33,644 nt of DNA, from assembly GCA_017483985.1 (NCBI GenBank), contig JAFUUB010000098.1, positions 1 to 33,644 of the forward strand, in the 5' to 3' direction. Positions 16,664 through 24,923 of this stretch are shown one piece after another. The position numbers were made by a program, and so were the translations under genes. The notes under the pieces are model-generated. The model saw only the letters and a program-made list of their open reading frames with translations, searched no databases and was not told the origin of the DNA. The DNA comes from Bacteroidales bacterium. Its GTDB lineage: Bacteria > Bacteroidota > Bacteroidia > Bacteroidales > UBA932. Each line of letters opens with the position of its first letter. The stretch's first letter is position 1.

Positions 16664-17752
16664 CTAGAACAGCTGGATGCAGACCGGGGCGCCGAGTTCG
16701 ATCCGCTTGCCGGTATCGGCGAGGGAGCCGTCATTCTGGTCGATCGTGTAGATTTCGATGGCGTTGGAGTCGCGGCAGGCGCAGAGCAGGAAACGGCCGT
16801 TCGGGGTGATGGCAAAGTTGCGCGGATGAATGCCGGTCTTGCGGTAGCCGGTGCGTTTGACGCGGCCGGTCTGGGGATTGACGCTGAAGATGGAGATGCC
16901 GTCGTTCTTGAGCCGGTGGCTGGTATAGAGGAAGCGGCCGTCCGGGGAGAAATGGATATCGGCGCTGCCCTTGCCGTTACCGGAATAGGCCTTCAGCGAA
17001 TGGACGGAGCTGAGTTTGCCGTCTTCATACCGGAAGACGTTGAGCTGGTCGCCGAGCTCGCTGAGCAGGTAGGCGAATTTCCCGTCGGGGCTGAACGTGC
17101 CGTGGCGCGGGCCGGTGATGTTGAGGCCGCGGAATTTCCAGGCCAGTTCGTCATCGCCCAGCGGATGCTCGCCGCCGGTGCGCTCGAAGCGGTAGACCGC
17201 ATCGGAACCCAGGTCATTGACAAATACATACTTCCCGTCAGGGGAAAGGATCGCCTGGTGGATGTGCGGGGTGATGTGCTCCGGCCAGGAAGGGGCGAAC
17301 TGCCAGTTCTGCGGCTCGAGCATGCCGTTATCGGCGATCGGGAAGACGGACACGGAACCGCCGGTGTAGTTGGACGTGACCAGATGCCCGTCCAGCAGCA
17401 GGACATTGCACGGATCTCCGCCCTTGTAGGTCCCGTCCGTGGGCTGCCAGTTCAGCAGGTCGATGCTGTCTTCGCCCAGCCGGAAAGAATAGGCGCCCTG
17501 GCGGCCGTCGTGGAACTCGCAGACGCCATAGGCGAAACGCCGGTCCTCCGAAGGGATGACGAACGAAGGATTCTCGCACCGGGCCGTGTCCAGTAGCGTG
17601 AATTCCGCGGTTTCCTGGTTGAATTTGTATAGATAAACGCCTTCTGCCGAAGTTTTTTCAGTATAGGTGCCCACGAGCATCCGCAGCTCGTTCTGCGCGC
17701 TCAGGGTCAGGCCGGCCAGGAGGGCGGCCGTCATCAGCATCATTCTTTTCAT
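16664..17752 (-). CDS. Secreted lactonase-family (YbhE/Pgl-like) seven-bladed beta-propeller
   Basis: The 362-residue protein begins with a signal peptide ('MKRMMLMTAALLAGLTLSAQ'). The rest is a lactonase-family propeller: repeated 'SPDGKYVFVNDLGSD', 'SPDGKFAYLLSELGD', 'SPDGRFLYTSHR' and 'TPNGRFLLCACRDSNAIEIY' blades. Cytoplasmic members hydrolyse 6-phosphogluconolactone, but this one is exported, so that activity is doubtful; many Bacteroidota members are annotated simply as lactonase family protein. It lies 52 bases downstream of hisIE on the same strand and could be read through from the his operon. An imperfect -7 box (TACCTTTA) abuts its ATG. Confidence 0.88.
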   Translation of the reverse strand: MKRMMLMTAALLAGLTLSAQNELRMLVGTYTEKTSAEGVYLYKFNQETAEFTLLDTARCENPSFVIPSEDRRFAYGVCEFHDGRQGAYSFRLGEDSIDLLNWQPTDGTYKGGDPCNVLLLDGHLVTSNYTGGSVSVFPIADNGMLEPQNWQFAPSWPEHITPHIHQAILSPDGKYVFVNDLGSDAVYRFERTGGEHPLGDDELAWKFRGLNITGPRHGTFSPDGKFAYLLSELGDQLNVFRYEDGKLSSVHSLKAYSGNGKGSADIHFSPDGRFLYTSHRLKNDGISIFSVNPQTGRVKRTGYRKTGIHPRNFAITPNGRFLLCACRDSNAIEIYTIDQNDGSLADTGKRIELGAPVCIQLF

Positions 17753-17804
17753 ATTGGTAAAGGTATAATAACGTCCGGTTTCCCCTGCAAAAATGACGCC
17801 TGTC

Positions 17805-18404
17805 CTACCGGTGGCGCAGCGCCAGTTCCTTTTCCAGGTCGTCGATGCCGCAGCCCATGGCTTCCATCAGCACCAGCAGGTGGTAGGCCAGGTCGGCGGT
17901 CTCATACAGGAACCGGTCCCGGTTGCCGTCCACGGCCTCGATGACGGCTTCCGTCGCCTCTTCTCCGACTTTCTTGGCGATGGCCTTGGGGCCCTTGATG
18001 AAGAGCCGGCTCGTATAGGACCCTTCCGGCATCCGTTCATGCCGCCGCCGGATCAGGGCGGCCAGGCTCCGTACGAAGCCCTCGTCCTCCGGCGTATCGA
18101 AACAGGCCGTCGTGCCGCGGTGGCAGACCGGTCCGGCCGGCTCGGCCATGATGAGCAGGGTGTCGGCGTCGCAGTCCGGATACATAGCCTTGACGGTCAG
18201 GTAATTCCCGCTGGTTTCCCCCTTGGTCCAGAGCGCCTGGCGGGTGCGGGAGAAAAAGGTGACCCGGCCCTCGGCGAGGGTCTTGTCGAAGGCCGCCCGG
18301 TCCATGTAGCCGAGCATCAGGACTTTCAGGGTCGTGGCGTCCTGGATGACCACGGGCAGCAGGCCGTCTCCGGTCTTGGCCAGGTTGAAATCGTCAAAGG
18401 TCAT
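17805..18404 (-). CDS. hisIE: Bifunctional phosphoribosyl-AMP cyclohydrolase / phosphoribosyl-ATP pyrophosphohydrolase
   Basis: HisIE performs steps 2 and 3 of histidine synthesis. The N-terminal HisI part (about 1-110) has 'VMLGYMDRAAFDKTL', 'LWTKGETSGN' and the metal site 'DCDADTLL', then 'CHRGTTACF'. The C-terminal HisE part (about 112-199) has 'SYTSRLFIKGPKAIAKKVGEEATEAVIEA', the pyrophosphohydrolase signature. The start overlaps the hisF stop in an ATGA (18401-18404). It is the last his gene of the operon. Confidence 0.96.
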   Translation of the reverse strand: MTFDDFNLAKTGDGLLPVVIQDATTLKVLMLGYMDRAAFDKTLAEGRVTFFSRTRQALWTKGETSGNYLTVKAMYPDCDADTLLIMAEPAGPVCHRGTTACFDTPEDEGFVRSLAALIRRRHERMPEGSYTSRLFIKGPKAIAKKVGEEATEAVIEAVDGNRDRFLYETADLAYHLLVLMEAMGCGIDDLEKELALRHR

Positions 18405-19177
18405 GGTTGTTCATTTTCTGTCAGTCGGACCGGGATGCCGCGCGCCGCGAGCGCACGTTTGACCCCTCCGACGGTATGGGTTCCGTAATGGAAAATGCTG
18501 GCGGCCAGGGCGGCGTCGGCCTTGCCCCGGGTCAGGACGTCGGAGATGTCCTCCACGCCCCCGGCCCCGCCGGAAGCGATCAGCGGGATTTCCAGGACGT
18601 CGGCCAGGGCGGCGTAAACCTCACAGGGATAGCCCGCTCCGGTCCCGTCGTGGTCCATGGAGGTGAACAGGATCTCTCCCGCGCCGCGTTCCTGGGCCTC
18701 CCGGGCCCAGCTGAACAGTTCCTTGTCGGTGGGGACGCTGCCGCCGTGGGTGGTTGCCAGCCAGCGGCCATCCGGCTGGGAGGCGGCATCGATGGCCACG
18801 ACGACGAACTGGCTGCCGTATTGGGCGGCGATTTCGCCGATCAGTTCCGGCCGGGCGATGGCCGCGCTGTTGAGGGTGATCTTGTCCGCCCCGGCATCCA
18901 GCAGCCGCGCCGCATCCTCCAGGCTCCGGATGCCGCCGCCGATCGTAAAGGGGATGTTCACGGTATCGGCGACGCGCCCGACCAGCTCCGCAAAGGTGCC
19001 GCGGCCCTCCCGGGTGGCGCTGATGTCGAGGTAGACCAGCTCGTCGGCCCCTTCCGCGGCATAGCGGCGCCCCAATTCCACCGCATCCCCGACCTCCTTG
19101 AGGCCGAGGAAGTTGATGCCTTTGACAACCCGCCCGTCCTTTACATCGAGGCAGGGGATGATCCGTTTTGCAAGCAT
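18401..19177 (-). CDS. hisF: Imidazole glycerol phosphate synthase, cyclase subunit
   Basis: HisF is the TIM-barrel subunit that uses ammonia from HisH to form imidazole glycerol phosphate and AICAR. The 258 residues start with the signature 'MLAKRIIPCLDVKDGRVVKG' with catalytic Asp11. 'FTIGGGIRS' and 'LIASGGAGGVED' are the two phosphate-binding loops. The start lies 37 bases inside hisA, so the two overlap and are translationally coupled. Confidence 0.97.
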   Translation of the reverse strand: MLAKRIIPCLDVKDGRVVKGINFLGLKEVGDAVELGRRYAAEGADELVYLDISATREGRGTFAELVGRVADTVNIPFTIGGGIRSLEDAARLLDAGADKITLNSAAIARPELIGEIAAQYGSQFVVVAIDAASQPDGRWLATTHGGSVPTDKELFSWAREAQERGAGEILFTSMDHDGTGAGYPCEVYAALADVLEIPLIASGGAGGVEDISDVLTRGKADAALAASIFHYGTHTVGGVKRALAARGIPVRLTENEQP

Positions 19178-19884
19178 GTCTTCAGTTCTTCAGAGGTGAT
19201 CCGGTTTTCATAAAGGGCTTTCCCGGTGATGATCCCGTCCAGGCCGAGCCGGTCGGCTTCCAGGATATCCGCCAGGCGGGATACGCCGCCGCTGACGATG
19301 ATCCGCAGGGCCGGGAACCGTTCTTTCAGCCGTTGGTACAGGGGGAAGGACGGTCCGTTGAGCATCCCGTCCCGGGCAATATCAGTCACGATGGCCTGCT
19401 CCAGGCCATCCGGCAGGAACTGCCCGATCAGGTCTTCCAAGGCGATGCCGCTGTCTTCGAGCCAGCCGTTTACGGCGACCCGGCCGTCCCGGGCATCGGC
19501 ACCCAGGATGATCCGCGGCCCCCAGCGGCGGAGCCATGCCTGCATCCGTGCCGGCTCCCGGGCCGCCACGCTGCCTACGATGGCCCAGTCGGCCCCGGCG
19601 TTCCACACGTCGGAAAGCGCCTGGTCCGTCTTGATGCCGCCGCCCCATTCCAGCTTCAGCAGGCCCAGGGAGGCGATCTGCTCCAATACCCGTAAATTTT
19701 GGGGACTCGATGCCTTGGCCCCGTCCAGGTCCACCAGGTGCAGCCGCCGCACGCCCCAGCCGGCATATTGCCGGGCCAGGTCGACGGGGTCCTGGTCATA
19801 GGTCTTCCGGCGGGCATAGTCCCCTTGGGAGAGCCGCACGCAGCGGCCTCCGATCAGGTCGATGGCGGGGATGATCTCGATCAT
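19141..19884 (-). CDS. hisA: ProFAR isomerase
   Basis: HisA isomerises ProFAR to PRFAR, an Amadori rearrangement on a TIM barrel. The 247-residue protein opens with 'IIPAIDLIGGRCVRLSQGDY' (catalytic Asp in 'AIDL'). 'LEWGGGIKTD' and 'IIVSGGVSRLAD' are the phosphate loops and 'VTDIARDGML' supplies the second Asp. Its start overlaps the hisH stop (19881-19884) and its 3' end overlaps hisF. Confidence 0.96.
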   Translation of the reverse strand: MIEIIPAIDLIGGRCVRLSQGDYARRKTYDQDPVDLARQYAGWGVRRLHLVDLDGAKASSPQNLRVLEQIASLGLLKLEWGGGIKTDQALSDVWNAGADWAIVGSVAAREPARMQAWLRRWGPRIILGADARDGRVAVNGWLEDSGIALEDLIGQFLPDGLEQAIVTDIARDGMLNGPSFPLYQRLKERFPALRIIVSGGVSRLADILEADRLGLDGIITGKALYENRITSEELKTCLQNGSSPASM

Positions 19885-20471
19885 AGGGCCAGGAAGTTTT
19901 GCAGGATCCGCTCGCCGGTGCCGCCGCTCTTTTCAGGGTGGAACTGCGTCCCGTAGAACTGTTCGTACTTCAGGGCGGCGCTCAGCAGGATGTCTCCGTA
20001 CCGGGTCGTGGCAATGGTGTCCGGACCGGTACCGGCATAATAGGAATGGACGAAATAGGCCCAGGGCTGCGGCGGAAGGTCCCGCAGCAGCTTGCTCTCC
20101 AGGTTGCCCAGGGTGTTCCAGCCCATATGGGGGACTTTCAGGTCCGGACCCGGGACGAACCGGCGGACATGGGCGTCGAAAACGCCGAGGCAGGGCTGTC
20201 CGGGGGCCTCCTCACTGTCCCGGCAGAGGACCTGCATGCCCACGCAGATGCCCAGGACGGGCTGGCGCAGGCTGCGGATGACGGCCGGTAGTCCTCTGTC
20301 AGTCAGGTTTTCCATGGCTTTCCCGGCGTGGCCGACGCCGGGCAGGATGACCTTGTCGGCGCGGCGGATGGCGTCGGGATCGGCGGTCACCTCGAAGGTG
20401 GCGCCGAGCCGCGAAAGGGCGTTCTCCAGGGAGCGGAGGTTGCCCATGTCGTAGTCAATGATGGCGATCAT
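19881..20471 (-). CDS. hisH: Imidazole glycerol phosphate synthase, glutaminase subunit
   Basis: HisH releases ammonia from glutamine and channels it to HisF. It is a class I amidotransferase of 196 residues: 'IIDYDMGNLRSLENAL' at the start, oxyanion-strand 'VILPGVGHAGKAM', nucleophile Cys in 'GICVGMQVLC' and the His/Glu pair in 'GTQFHPEKSG'. It overlaps hisB and hisA by four bases each. Confidence 0.97.
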   Translation of the reverse strand: MIAIIDYDMGNLRSLENALSRLGATFEVTADPDAIRRADKVILPGVGHAGKAMENLTDRGLPAVIRSLRQPVLGICVGMQVLCRDSEEAPGQPCLGVFDAHVRRFVPGPDLKVPHMGWNTLGNLESKLLRDLPPQPWAYFVHSYYAGTGPDTIATTRYGDILLSAALKYEQFYGTQFHPEKSGGTGERILQNFLAL

Positions 20472-21526
20472 AGCAATCCTTTTGAGGAGGGAAGTTCATC
20501 GGAGGCCGGGTCCCGGCGGACGGCCTGCCGCAGCGCCCTTGCAAAGGCCTTGAAAACGGCTTCGGCCAGGTGGTGGTTGTTTTCCCCTTCCGCCTCGACG
20601 CGCAGGTTGCAGGCCGCGGCGGTGCAGAGGGATTTGAAGAAATGCGGGAACATCTCGGTCGGGGTGTCTCCGACGTATTCGCGGGTGAACCGGACCTTCC
20701 AGACGAAGTCCGCCCGTCCGCCGAAGTCGATCAGGACCAGGGCTTTGCATTCATCCATCGGGAGGGCGAACCCATACCGGCCGATGCCGCGCTTGTCCCC
20801 GAGGGCCTTGGCGACAGCCTGGCCGAGCACGATGCCGACATCCTCCATCGTATGGTGCTCGTCGACCTGCAGGTCGCCCTGGCAGCGCAGGTCCAGCGAG
20901 ACCCCGCCATGGTGCGGAATCTGGTCCAGCATGTGGTCGAAGAAATGCAGGCCGGTGTCGATCCGGGTGGTCCCCCGGCCGTCCAGGTCGAGGGTCAGGG
21001 AGATGTCCGTCTCCCGGGTCTTGCGTTCCAGGGTGATGCGGCGCTCGCCCAGCCGGATGATTTCGGCGATTTCGGCCCAGGTCAGGGGTCCGACCTGCAG
21101 GCCCTTGGCGCCCAGGTTCTCCGCCAGCTGCAGGTCCGTTTCCCGGTCTCCGATCACATAGCTGGCTCCCAGGTCATAGCTGCCGTCCAGATAGGCTCCC
21201 AGCATCCCGAGACCCGGTTTCCGGGTCGGGGCGTTTTCCTGCGGGAACGTCCGGTCGATCAGGATGTCGTCAAAGACGATGCCTTCCCCTTTCAGGGTCC
21301 GGAGCATCAGGTTCTGGCAGGGCCAGAAGGTCTCTTCGGGGAAGGAGGGGGTCCCGAGTCCGTCCTGGTTGGAGACCAGGACCAATTCGAAGCCCAGGCC
21401 GGTCAGGGCCTTGAGGCCGGAGATAGCACCGGGAACGAAGGCGAATTTGCGCAGGTCGTCGATCTGCTCGTCCGCCGGTTCGACGAGGATCGTCCCGTCG
21501 CGGTCGATGAACAAGGCTTTTTTCAT
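20468..21526 (-). CDS. hisB: Bifunctional histidinol-phosphatase / imidazoleglycerol-phosphate dehydratase
   Basis: The fused HisB carries two steps. The N-terminal HAD phosphatase (about 1-165) has the 'FIDRDGTI' motif with the nucleophile Asp, a second 'VSNQDGLG' segment and 'YVIGDRETDLQLAENLG'. The C-terminal dehydratase (about 170-352) has 'GLHFFDHMLDQIPHHGG' and 'DEHHTMEDVGIVLG', the manganese-binding His clusters. I chose the ATG at 21526, in the ATGA overlap with hisC; the reading frame upstream of it has no homology. The fused form is known in Bacteroidota and enterobacteria. Confidence 0.96.
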   Translation of the reverse strand: MKKALFIDRDGTILVEPADEQIDDLRKFAFVPGAISGLKALTGLGFELVLVSNQDGLGTPSFPEETFWPCQNLMLRTLKGEGIVFDDILIDRTFPQENAPTRKPGLGMLGAYLDGSYDLGASYVIGDRETDLQLAENLGAKGLQVGPLTWAEIAEIIRLGERRITLERKTRETDISLTLDLDGRGTTRIDTGLHFFDHMLDQIPHHGGVSLDLRCQGDLQVDEHHTMEDVGIVLGQAVAKALGDKRGIGRYGFALPMDECKALVLIDFGGRADFVWKVRFTREYVGDTPTEMFPHFFKSLCTAAACNLRVEAEGENNHHLAEAVFKAFARALRQAVRRDPASDELPSSKGLL

Positions 21527-22542
21527 AACGTTTGCAGGGCTTGGAGCAGGGCATCGTTTTCCCGGGGCAGGCCGACGGTCAGGCGCAGGCAGCCGGCGCA
21601 TCCAGGTACCCGGCTGCGGTTGCGGACGATGATCCCTTTCTGAAGGAGTTCATTGTAAATGCGGTCCGCATCCTCGAAACGGACCAGCAGGAAATTGGCG
21701 TCGCTGGGGAAGACGGTCTTCACGAAAGGGAAAGCCGGCAGGGCGGCCGCGAGGCGGGCGCGTTCGGCCTTGAGGAGGGCGACCTCTTCCGCAATCGGCT
21801 CCCGGAGCAGGCTGAATGCCTTTTCCATGGCGGCGGTGGAGAGGTTGTAGGGATATTTGACCATCGACATATACCGGATGATTTCCTCGTTGGCGATGGC
21901 CATGCCGATCCGCAGCCCGGCCATGGCGCGGGCCTTGGACAGGGTCTGCAGGACGATCAGGTTGTCCCGCCGGCAGGCGTCGGCGGCCAGGCTTCCTTTG
22001 TCGGAGAAATCGACATAGGCCTCGTCCACCACGACGATCCCCTGGAAGACATCCACGATGTCCAGCAGCTGGGATCTCGGGAAGGCGTTGCCGGAGGGAT
22101 TGTTCGGCGAGCAGAGGAAGAGAACCTTGGTCCGGCGGTCGGTCGCCGAGAGGAGCTTGTCGGTGTCCAGGGAGAAATCGGCCTCCAGCTGTACCGGCCG
22201 GACGGCGATGTCATTGATGGCGGCTGCCACGCCATACATGCCGTAGCTGGGCGCGATCATGACGGCATTGTCCCGGCCCGGCTCGCAGAAGAGCCTGTAG
22301 ACCAGGTCGATGGCTTCGTCGCTGCCGTTCCCGAGGAAGAGGTTGCCCGCCGGGACGCCTTTCAGCCCGGACAGGAGGGCCTTGAGCCGGGCCTGGTGCG
22401 GGTCCGGATAACGGTTGACCCCGTTTTCAAAGGGGCTTTCGTTGGCATCGAGGAAGATGCCGATCGGGCCGGTGTACTCGTCGCGGGCGGTGGAGTAGGG
22501 CGAGAGGGTCGCGATGTTGGGACGGAGGAGATGGCGGATCAT
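21523..22542 (-). CDS. hisC: Histidinol-phosphate aminotransferase
   Basis: HisC moves an amino group from glutamate to imidazole acetol phosphate with PLP. The 339-residue class I/II aminotransferase has 'LFLGNGSDEAIDL' (phosphate-binding segment), 'LCSPNNPSGN' with the Asn that contacts PLP, 'VVDEAYVDFS' with the pyridine Asp, and the PLP Lys in 'LQTLSKARAMAGLRIG'. Starts in an ATGA overlap with hisD (22539-22542) and overlaps hisB likewise. Confidence 0.96.
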   Translation of the reverse strand: MIRHLLRPNIATLSPYSTARDEYTGPIGIFLDANESPFENGVNRYPDPHQARLKALLSGLKGVPAGNLFLGNGSDEAIDLVYRLFCEPGRDNAVMIAPSYGMYGVAAAINDIAVRPVQLEADFSLDTDKLLSATDRRTKVLFLCSPNNPSGNAFPRSQLLDIVDVFQGIVVVDEAYVDFSDKGSLAADACRRDNLIVLQTLSKARAMAGLRIGMAIANEEIIRYMSMVKYPYNLSTAAMEKAFSLLREPIAEEVALLKAERARLAAALPAFPFVKTVFPSDANFLLVRFEDADRIYNELLQKGIIVRNRSRVPGCAGCLRLTVGLPRENDALLQALQTL

Positions 22543-23819
22543 GACAGGCGGAGGTTAACGGCGGCGGCGTGGGCGTCGAGGCCTTCGGCGCCGGCCATGG
22601 CCGTGATGGTGGAGGCAAGGGATTGCAGGCCTTCCCGGCTGAGCTGCTGGAGGGTCATCTTGCGGAAGAAACTGTCCAGGTTGACCCCGCTGCAGGCGCG
22701 GGCCCAGCCGCTGGTGGGAAGGGTATGGTTGGTGCCGGAGGCATAGTCCCCGGCGCTTTCGGGCGACCACGGGCCGATGAAGACGCTGCCGGCGGCGGTA
22801 ATCCGCCGGCTGAGGGCCTCGGCATCGGCCGTGGCGAGGATCAGGTGTTCGGGCGCATAGGTTTCGGCAAAGTCCATGCGGTCCTGCGGATCGTCAAAAA
22901 CCAGAGCAAGACTGTGGGAAAGGGCGCCGTCGACCTGGGCGGTCCGTGGCAGGGCTTCTCTCTGGACCTCAATGGCTTGCAGGACTGCTTCAGCATAGTT
23001 GGCCTCGTCGGTGACAAGGATGGCGGTGCTGTCGGCCCCATGTTCAGCCTGCGAGAGCAGGTCGGCGGCGGCAAAGGCCGGCGGGGTGCTCCGGTCGGCC
23101 AGGACCAGCACTTCGGACGGACCGGCGGGCATGTCGATGGCCGTCTGCTCCTGGCTGACCAGCTGCTTGGCCAGGGTGACCCAGGGGTTGCCCGGACCGA
23201 AGATCTTGTCCACGCGGGGAATGGTCTGGGTCCCATAGGCCATGGCGGCGATCGCCTGGGCACCGCCGATGCGGAAGACCCGGTCGATGCCGCACTCCCG
23301 GGCGGCGAACAGGACTTCCGGCGCGACCGTCCCGTCCTTGCGGCAGGGCGTGCACAGGATCCGCTGTCCGCAACCGGACAGGGCCGCCGGGACGGCCAGC
23401 ATCAGGACGGTGGAAAACAGCGGGGCGCTGCCGCCGGGGATATAGAGCCCGACGCTGCGGATCGGCACCGGCCGCTGGATGCAGACGACCCCGGGGGAAG
23501 TCTCCAGGCGGATTTCCCGGGGCATCTGGGCCCGGTGGAAGGCCTCAATGTTGCGCCGGGCGGTGCGGATGGCCTCCTGTACCTGCGGACTGACCTGCCG
23601 GCAGGCGGCGTCGAAGGCTTCGGGCTCCACGGCGAGGCCGCAGGCCTTCAGGTCGGTACCGTCGATTTCGGCGGCCAGGCGCTCCAGGGCCTCATCCCCC
23701 GTCTCGCGGACGGCGTCGAGGATGGCCCGCACGCGCGGGCGGATTCCTTCATAATCAATGGCTTTGCGCCGGGTCAGGGCCTTCCACTGCGCCCGGGGCG
23801 GATTCTGCAGGATTCTCAT
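22539..23819 (-). CDS. hisD: Histidinol dehydrogenase
   Basis: HisD oxidises L-histidinol to histidine in two NAD-dependent steps, with zinc. The start at 23819 lies in the ATGA overlap with hisG and gives a normal 426-residue protein; an upstream frame extension is not homologous. Recognisable segments are 'GLYIPGGSAPLFSTVLMLAVPA', 'FRIGGAQAIAAMAYGTQTIPRVDKIFGPGN', 'DMPAGPSEVLVLAD', 'DLLSQAEHGADS' (zinc ligands Gln/His) and 'YAPEHLIL'. Confidence 0.97.
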   Translation of the reverse strand: MRILQNPPRAQWKALTRRKAIDYEGIRPRVRAILDAVRETGDEALERLAAEIDGTDLKACGLAVEPEAFDAACRQVSPQVQEAIRTARRNIEAFHRAQMPREIRLETSPGVVCIQRPVPIRSVGLYIPGGSAPLFSTVLMLAVPAALSGCGQRILCTPCRKDGTVAPEVLFAARECGIDRVFRIGGAQAIAAMAYGTQTIPRVDKIFGPGNPWVTLAKQLVSQEQTAIDMPAGPSEVLVLADRSTPPAFAAADLLSQAEHGADSTAILVTDEANYAEAVLQAIEVQREALPRTAQVDGALSHSLALVFDDPQDRMDFAETYAPEHLILATADAEALSRRITAAGSVFIGPWSPESAGDYASGTNHTLPTSGWARACSGVNLDSFFRKMTLQQLSREGLQSLASTITAMAGAEGLDAHAAAVNLRLS

Positions 23820-24667
23820 AGGATGATCTTGTCTATGTCCATGACCAGGATACCCTCGGCGCCGATGGCCTTGAGTTGGCGGACCTTGGTCCAGAGTTCG
23901 GAAGCGTTGACCACCGAGTGCAGGGAGCACCAGTCCTCGGTGGCCAGGGGCATGACCGTGGGACTGCGCATGGCCGGGAGGATCTGCAGGGTCTGGTCCA
24001 GGGCCGTCCGGGGCAGGTTCATCAGCAGGTATTTCTTGCCTTTGCTGACGGTTTGTGTGCCGATGCGGAACAGCAGGTCGTCCAGCAGTTCCCGCTCCTC
24101 CTCCGTCAGGCCCTTGCGGGCGATCAGGACGGCTTCGGACTCCATGACCGTTTCGACCTCTTTCAAGCCGTTGGCAATCAAGGTGCTGCCGGAAGAAACG
24201 ATGTCGAAGATGGCATCGGCGATCCCGATGGCCGGAGCAATCTCGACAGAGCCGGTGATCACTTCGATCTTCGCGTCGATCCCATTTTCGTTCAAATACT
24301 TACGGAGGATGTTCGGGTAGGAGGTGGCGATCTTCCGGCCCTGGAACCAGGCCGGGCCGTCATAGGCCTGGGCTTTCGGCACGGCCAGGCTCAGGCGGCA
24401 GCCGCCGAATCCCAGGTGGGCGGCGATGTCGACATCGGCCCCGCGTTCCTGCACTTCATTGAGGCCGACGATGCCGAAGGTGGCGGTGCCGCCGGCGACG
24501 ACCCCGGGAATGTCGTCGTCGCGCAGGTACAGGGCTTCGATGGGGAAGTTCTGGGAGCGGGACACCAGCTTGCGTTTGGGGGTGTCGACGTCGATCCCGA
24601 TGTCTTGGAGGAGGGAGAGGCTCTCTTCATTGAGCCGTCCCTTGGATTGGATGGCGATTCGTATCAT
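23816..24667 (-). CDS. hisG: ATP phosphoribosyltransferase (long form)
   Basis: HisG joins ATP and PRPP, the first and feedback-controlled step of histidine synthesis. At 283 residues it is the long form with a C-terminal ACT-like regulatory domain, so histidine inhibition is expected without HisZ. It begins 'MIRIAIQSKGRLNEESLSLL'. 'DIAAHLGFGGCRLSLAVP' and 'ATSYPNILRKYL' follow, and the PRPP-binding loop is 'GIADAIFDIVSSGSTL'. It is the first gene of the operon, about 160 bases downstream of the predicted transcription start and after the attenuator. Confidence 0.97.
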   Translation of the reverse strand: MIRIAIQSKGRLNEESLSLLQDIGIDVDTPKRKLVSRSQNFPIEALYLRDDDIPGVVAGGTATFGIVGLNEVQERGADVDIAAHLGFGGCRLSLAVPKAQAYDGPAWFQGRKIATSYPNILRKYLNENGIDAKIEVITGSVEIAPAIGIADAIFDIVSSGSTLIANGLKEVETVMESEAVLIARKGLTEEERELLDDLLFRIGTQTVSKGKKYLLMNLPRTALDQTLQILPAMRSPTVMPLATEDWCSLHSVVNASELWTKVRQLKAIGAEGILVMDIDKIIL

Positions 24668-24691
24668 GTCTGTTCGTTCGTTTCAAGGGTG

Positions 24692-24746
24692 CCGGTAGAT
24701 AAAAAAAGGCTTGCCGCATGGGGAGGGGCAAGTCTTCATCTACCGG
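24692..24746 (-). terminator. his operon attenuator: terminator hairpin nested in an outer stem
   Basis: On the minus strand the stem CTTGCC (24732-24727) / GGCAAG (24715-24710) is followed by CC and seven T residues (24707-24701), a rho-independent terminator between the leader peptide and hisG. It lies inside a second perfect inverted repeat, CCGGTAGAT (24746-24738) / ATCTACCGG (24700-24692), and the A-rich and T-rich flanks can also pair. Upstream candidates for the switch are ACAGCA (24811-24806) with TGCTGT (24764-24759), enclosing the His codons, and TTCAT (24755-24751) with ATGAA (24739-24735). Confidence 0.8.
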
Positions 24747-24773
24747 TGGTATGAATCTACAGCAGCGCCCGCC

Positions 24774-24827
24774 CTATCCGTGGAGGATATGGTGGTGATG
24801 ATGCTTGCTGTTGAAATTCTTACACAT
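24774..24827 (-). CDS. his operon leader peptide (5 consecutive His)
   Basis: ATG at 24827 opens a 17-codon frame reading M-C-K-N-F-N-S-K, five His codons in a row (24803-24789), I-L, one more His, G and TAG. Six His in 17 residues directly upstream of hisG is the hallmark of ribosome-mediated transcription attenuation: when charged tRNA-His is scarce the ribosome stalls on these codons and the downstream terminator does not form. The ATG is only a few bases from the expected transcription start, so translation would begin at or near the 5' end of the RNA. Confidence 0.88.
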   Translation of the reverse strand: MCKNFNSKHHHHHILHG

Positions 24828-24834
24828 ACGGTTA

Positions 24835-24865
24835 CAAATGTAGGGATTATTCCGGATTATCCAAA
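24835..24865 (-). promoter_or_regulatory. his operon promoter
   Basis: On the minus strand TTTG (24865-24862), 19 nt, TACATTTG (24842-24835): a full match to the Bacteroidota sigma-ABfr consensus. Transcription should start around 24829, just before the leader-peptide ATG at 24827. Confidence 0.8.
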
Positions 24866-24880
24866 TTTTTCAGGCCGGAT

Positions 24881-24911
24881 TTTGCAAATCGCGAAAACCG
24901 CCGTATCTTTG
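24881..24911 (+). promoter_or_regulatory. Promoter of tRNA-Pro
   Basis: TTTG (24881-24884), 19 nt, TATCTTTG (24904-24911) matches both halves of the Bacteroidota consensus. The tRNA begins 13 bases after the -7 box. It is back to back with the his promoter, their -33 boxes 15 bp apart. Confidence 0.8.
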
Positions 24912-24923
24912 CCGTCCATCTAT

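Noticed and set aside
17758..17790. Own promoter for the lactonase gene
   Set aside because: TTTG to TACCTTTA spacing is 22 nt, the -7 box has a mismatch and it abuts the ATG; too weak to list as a feature.
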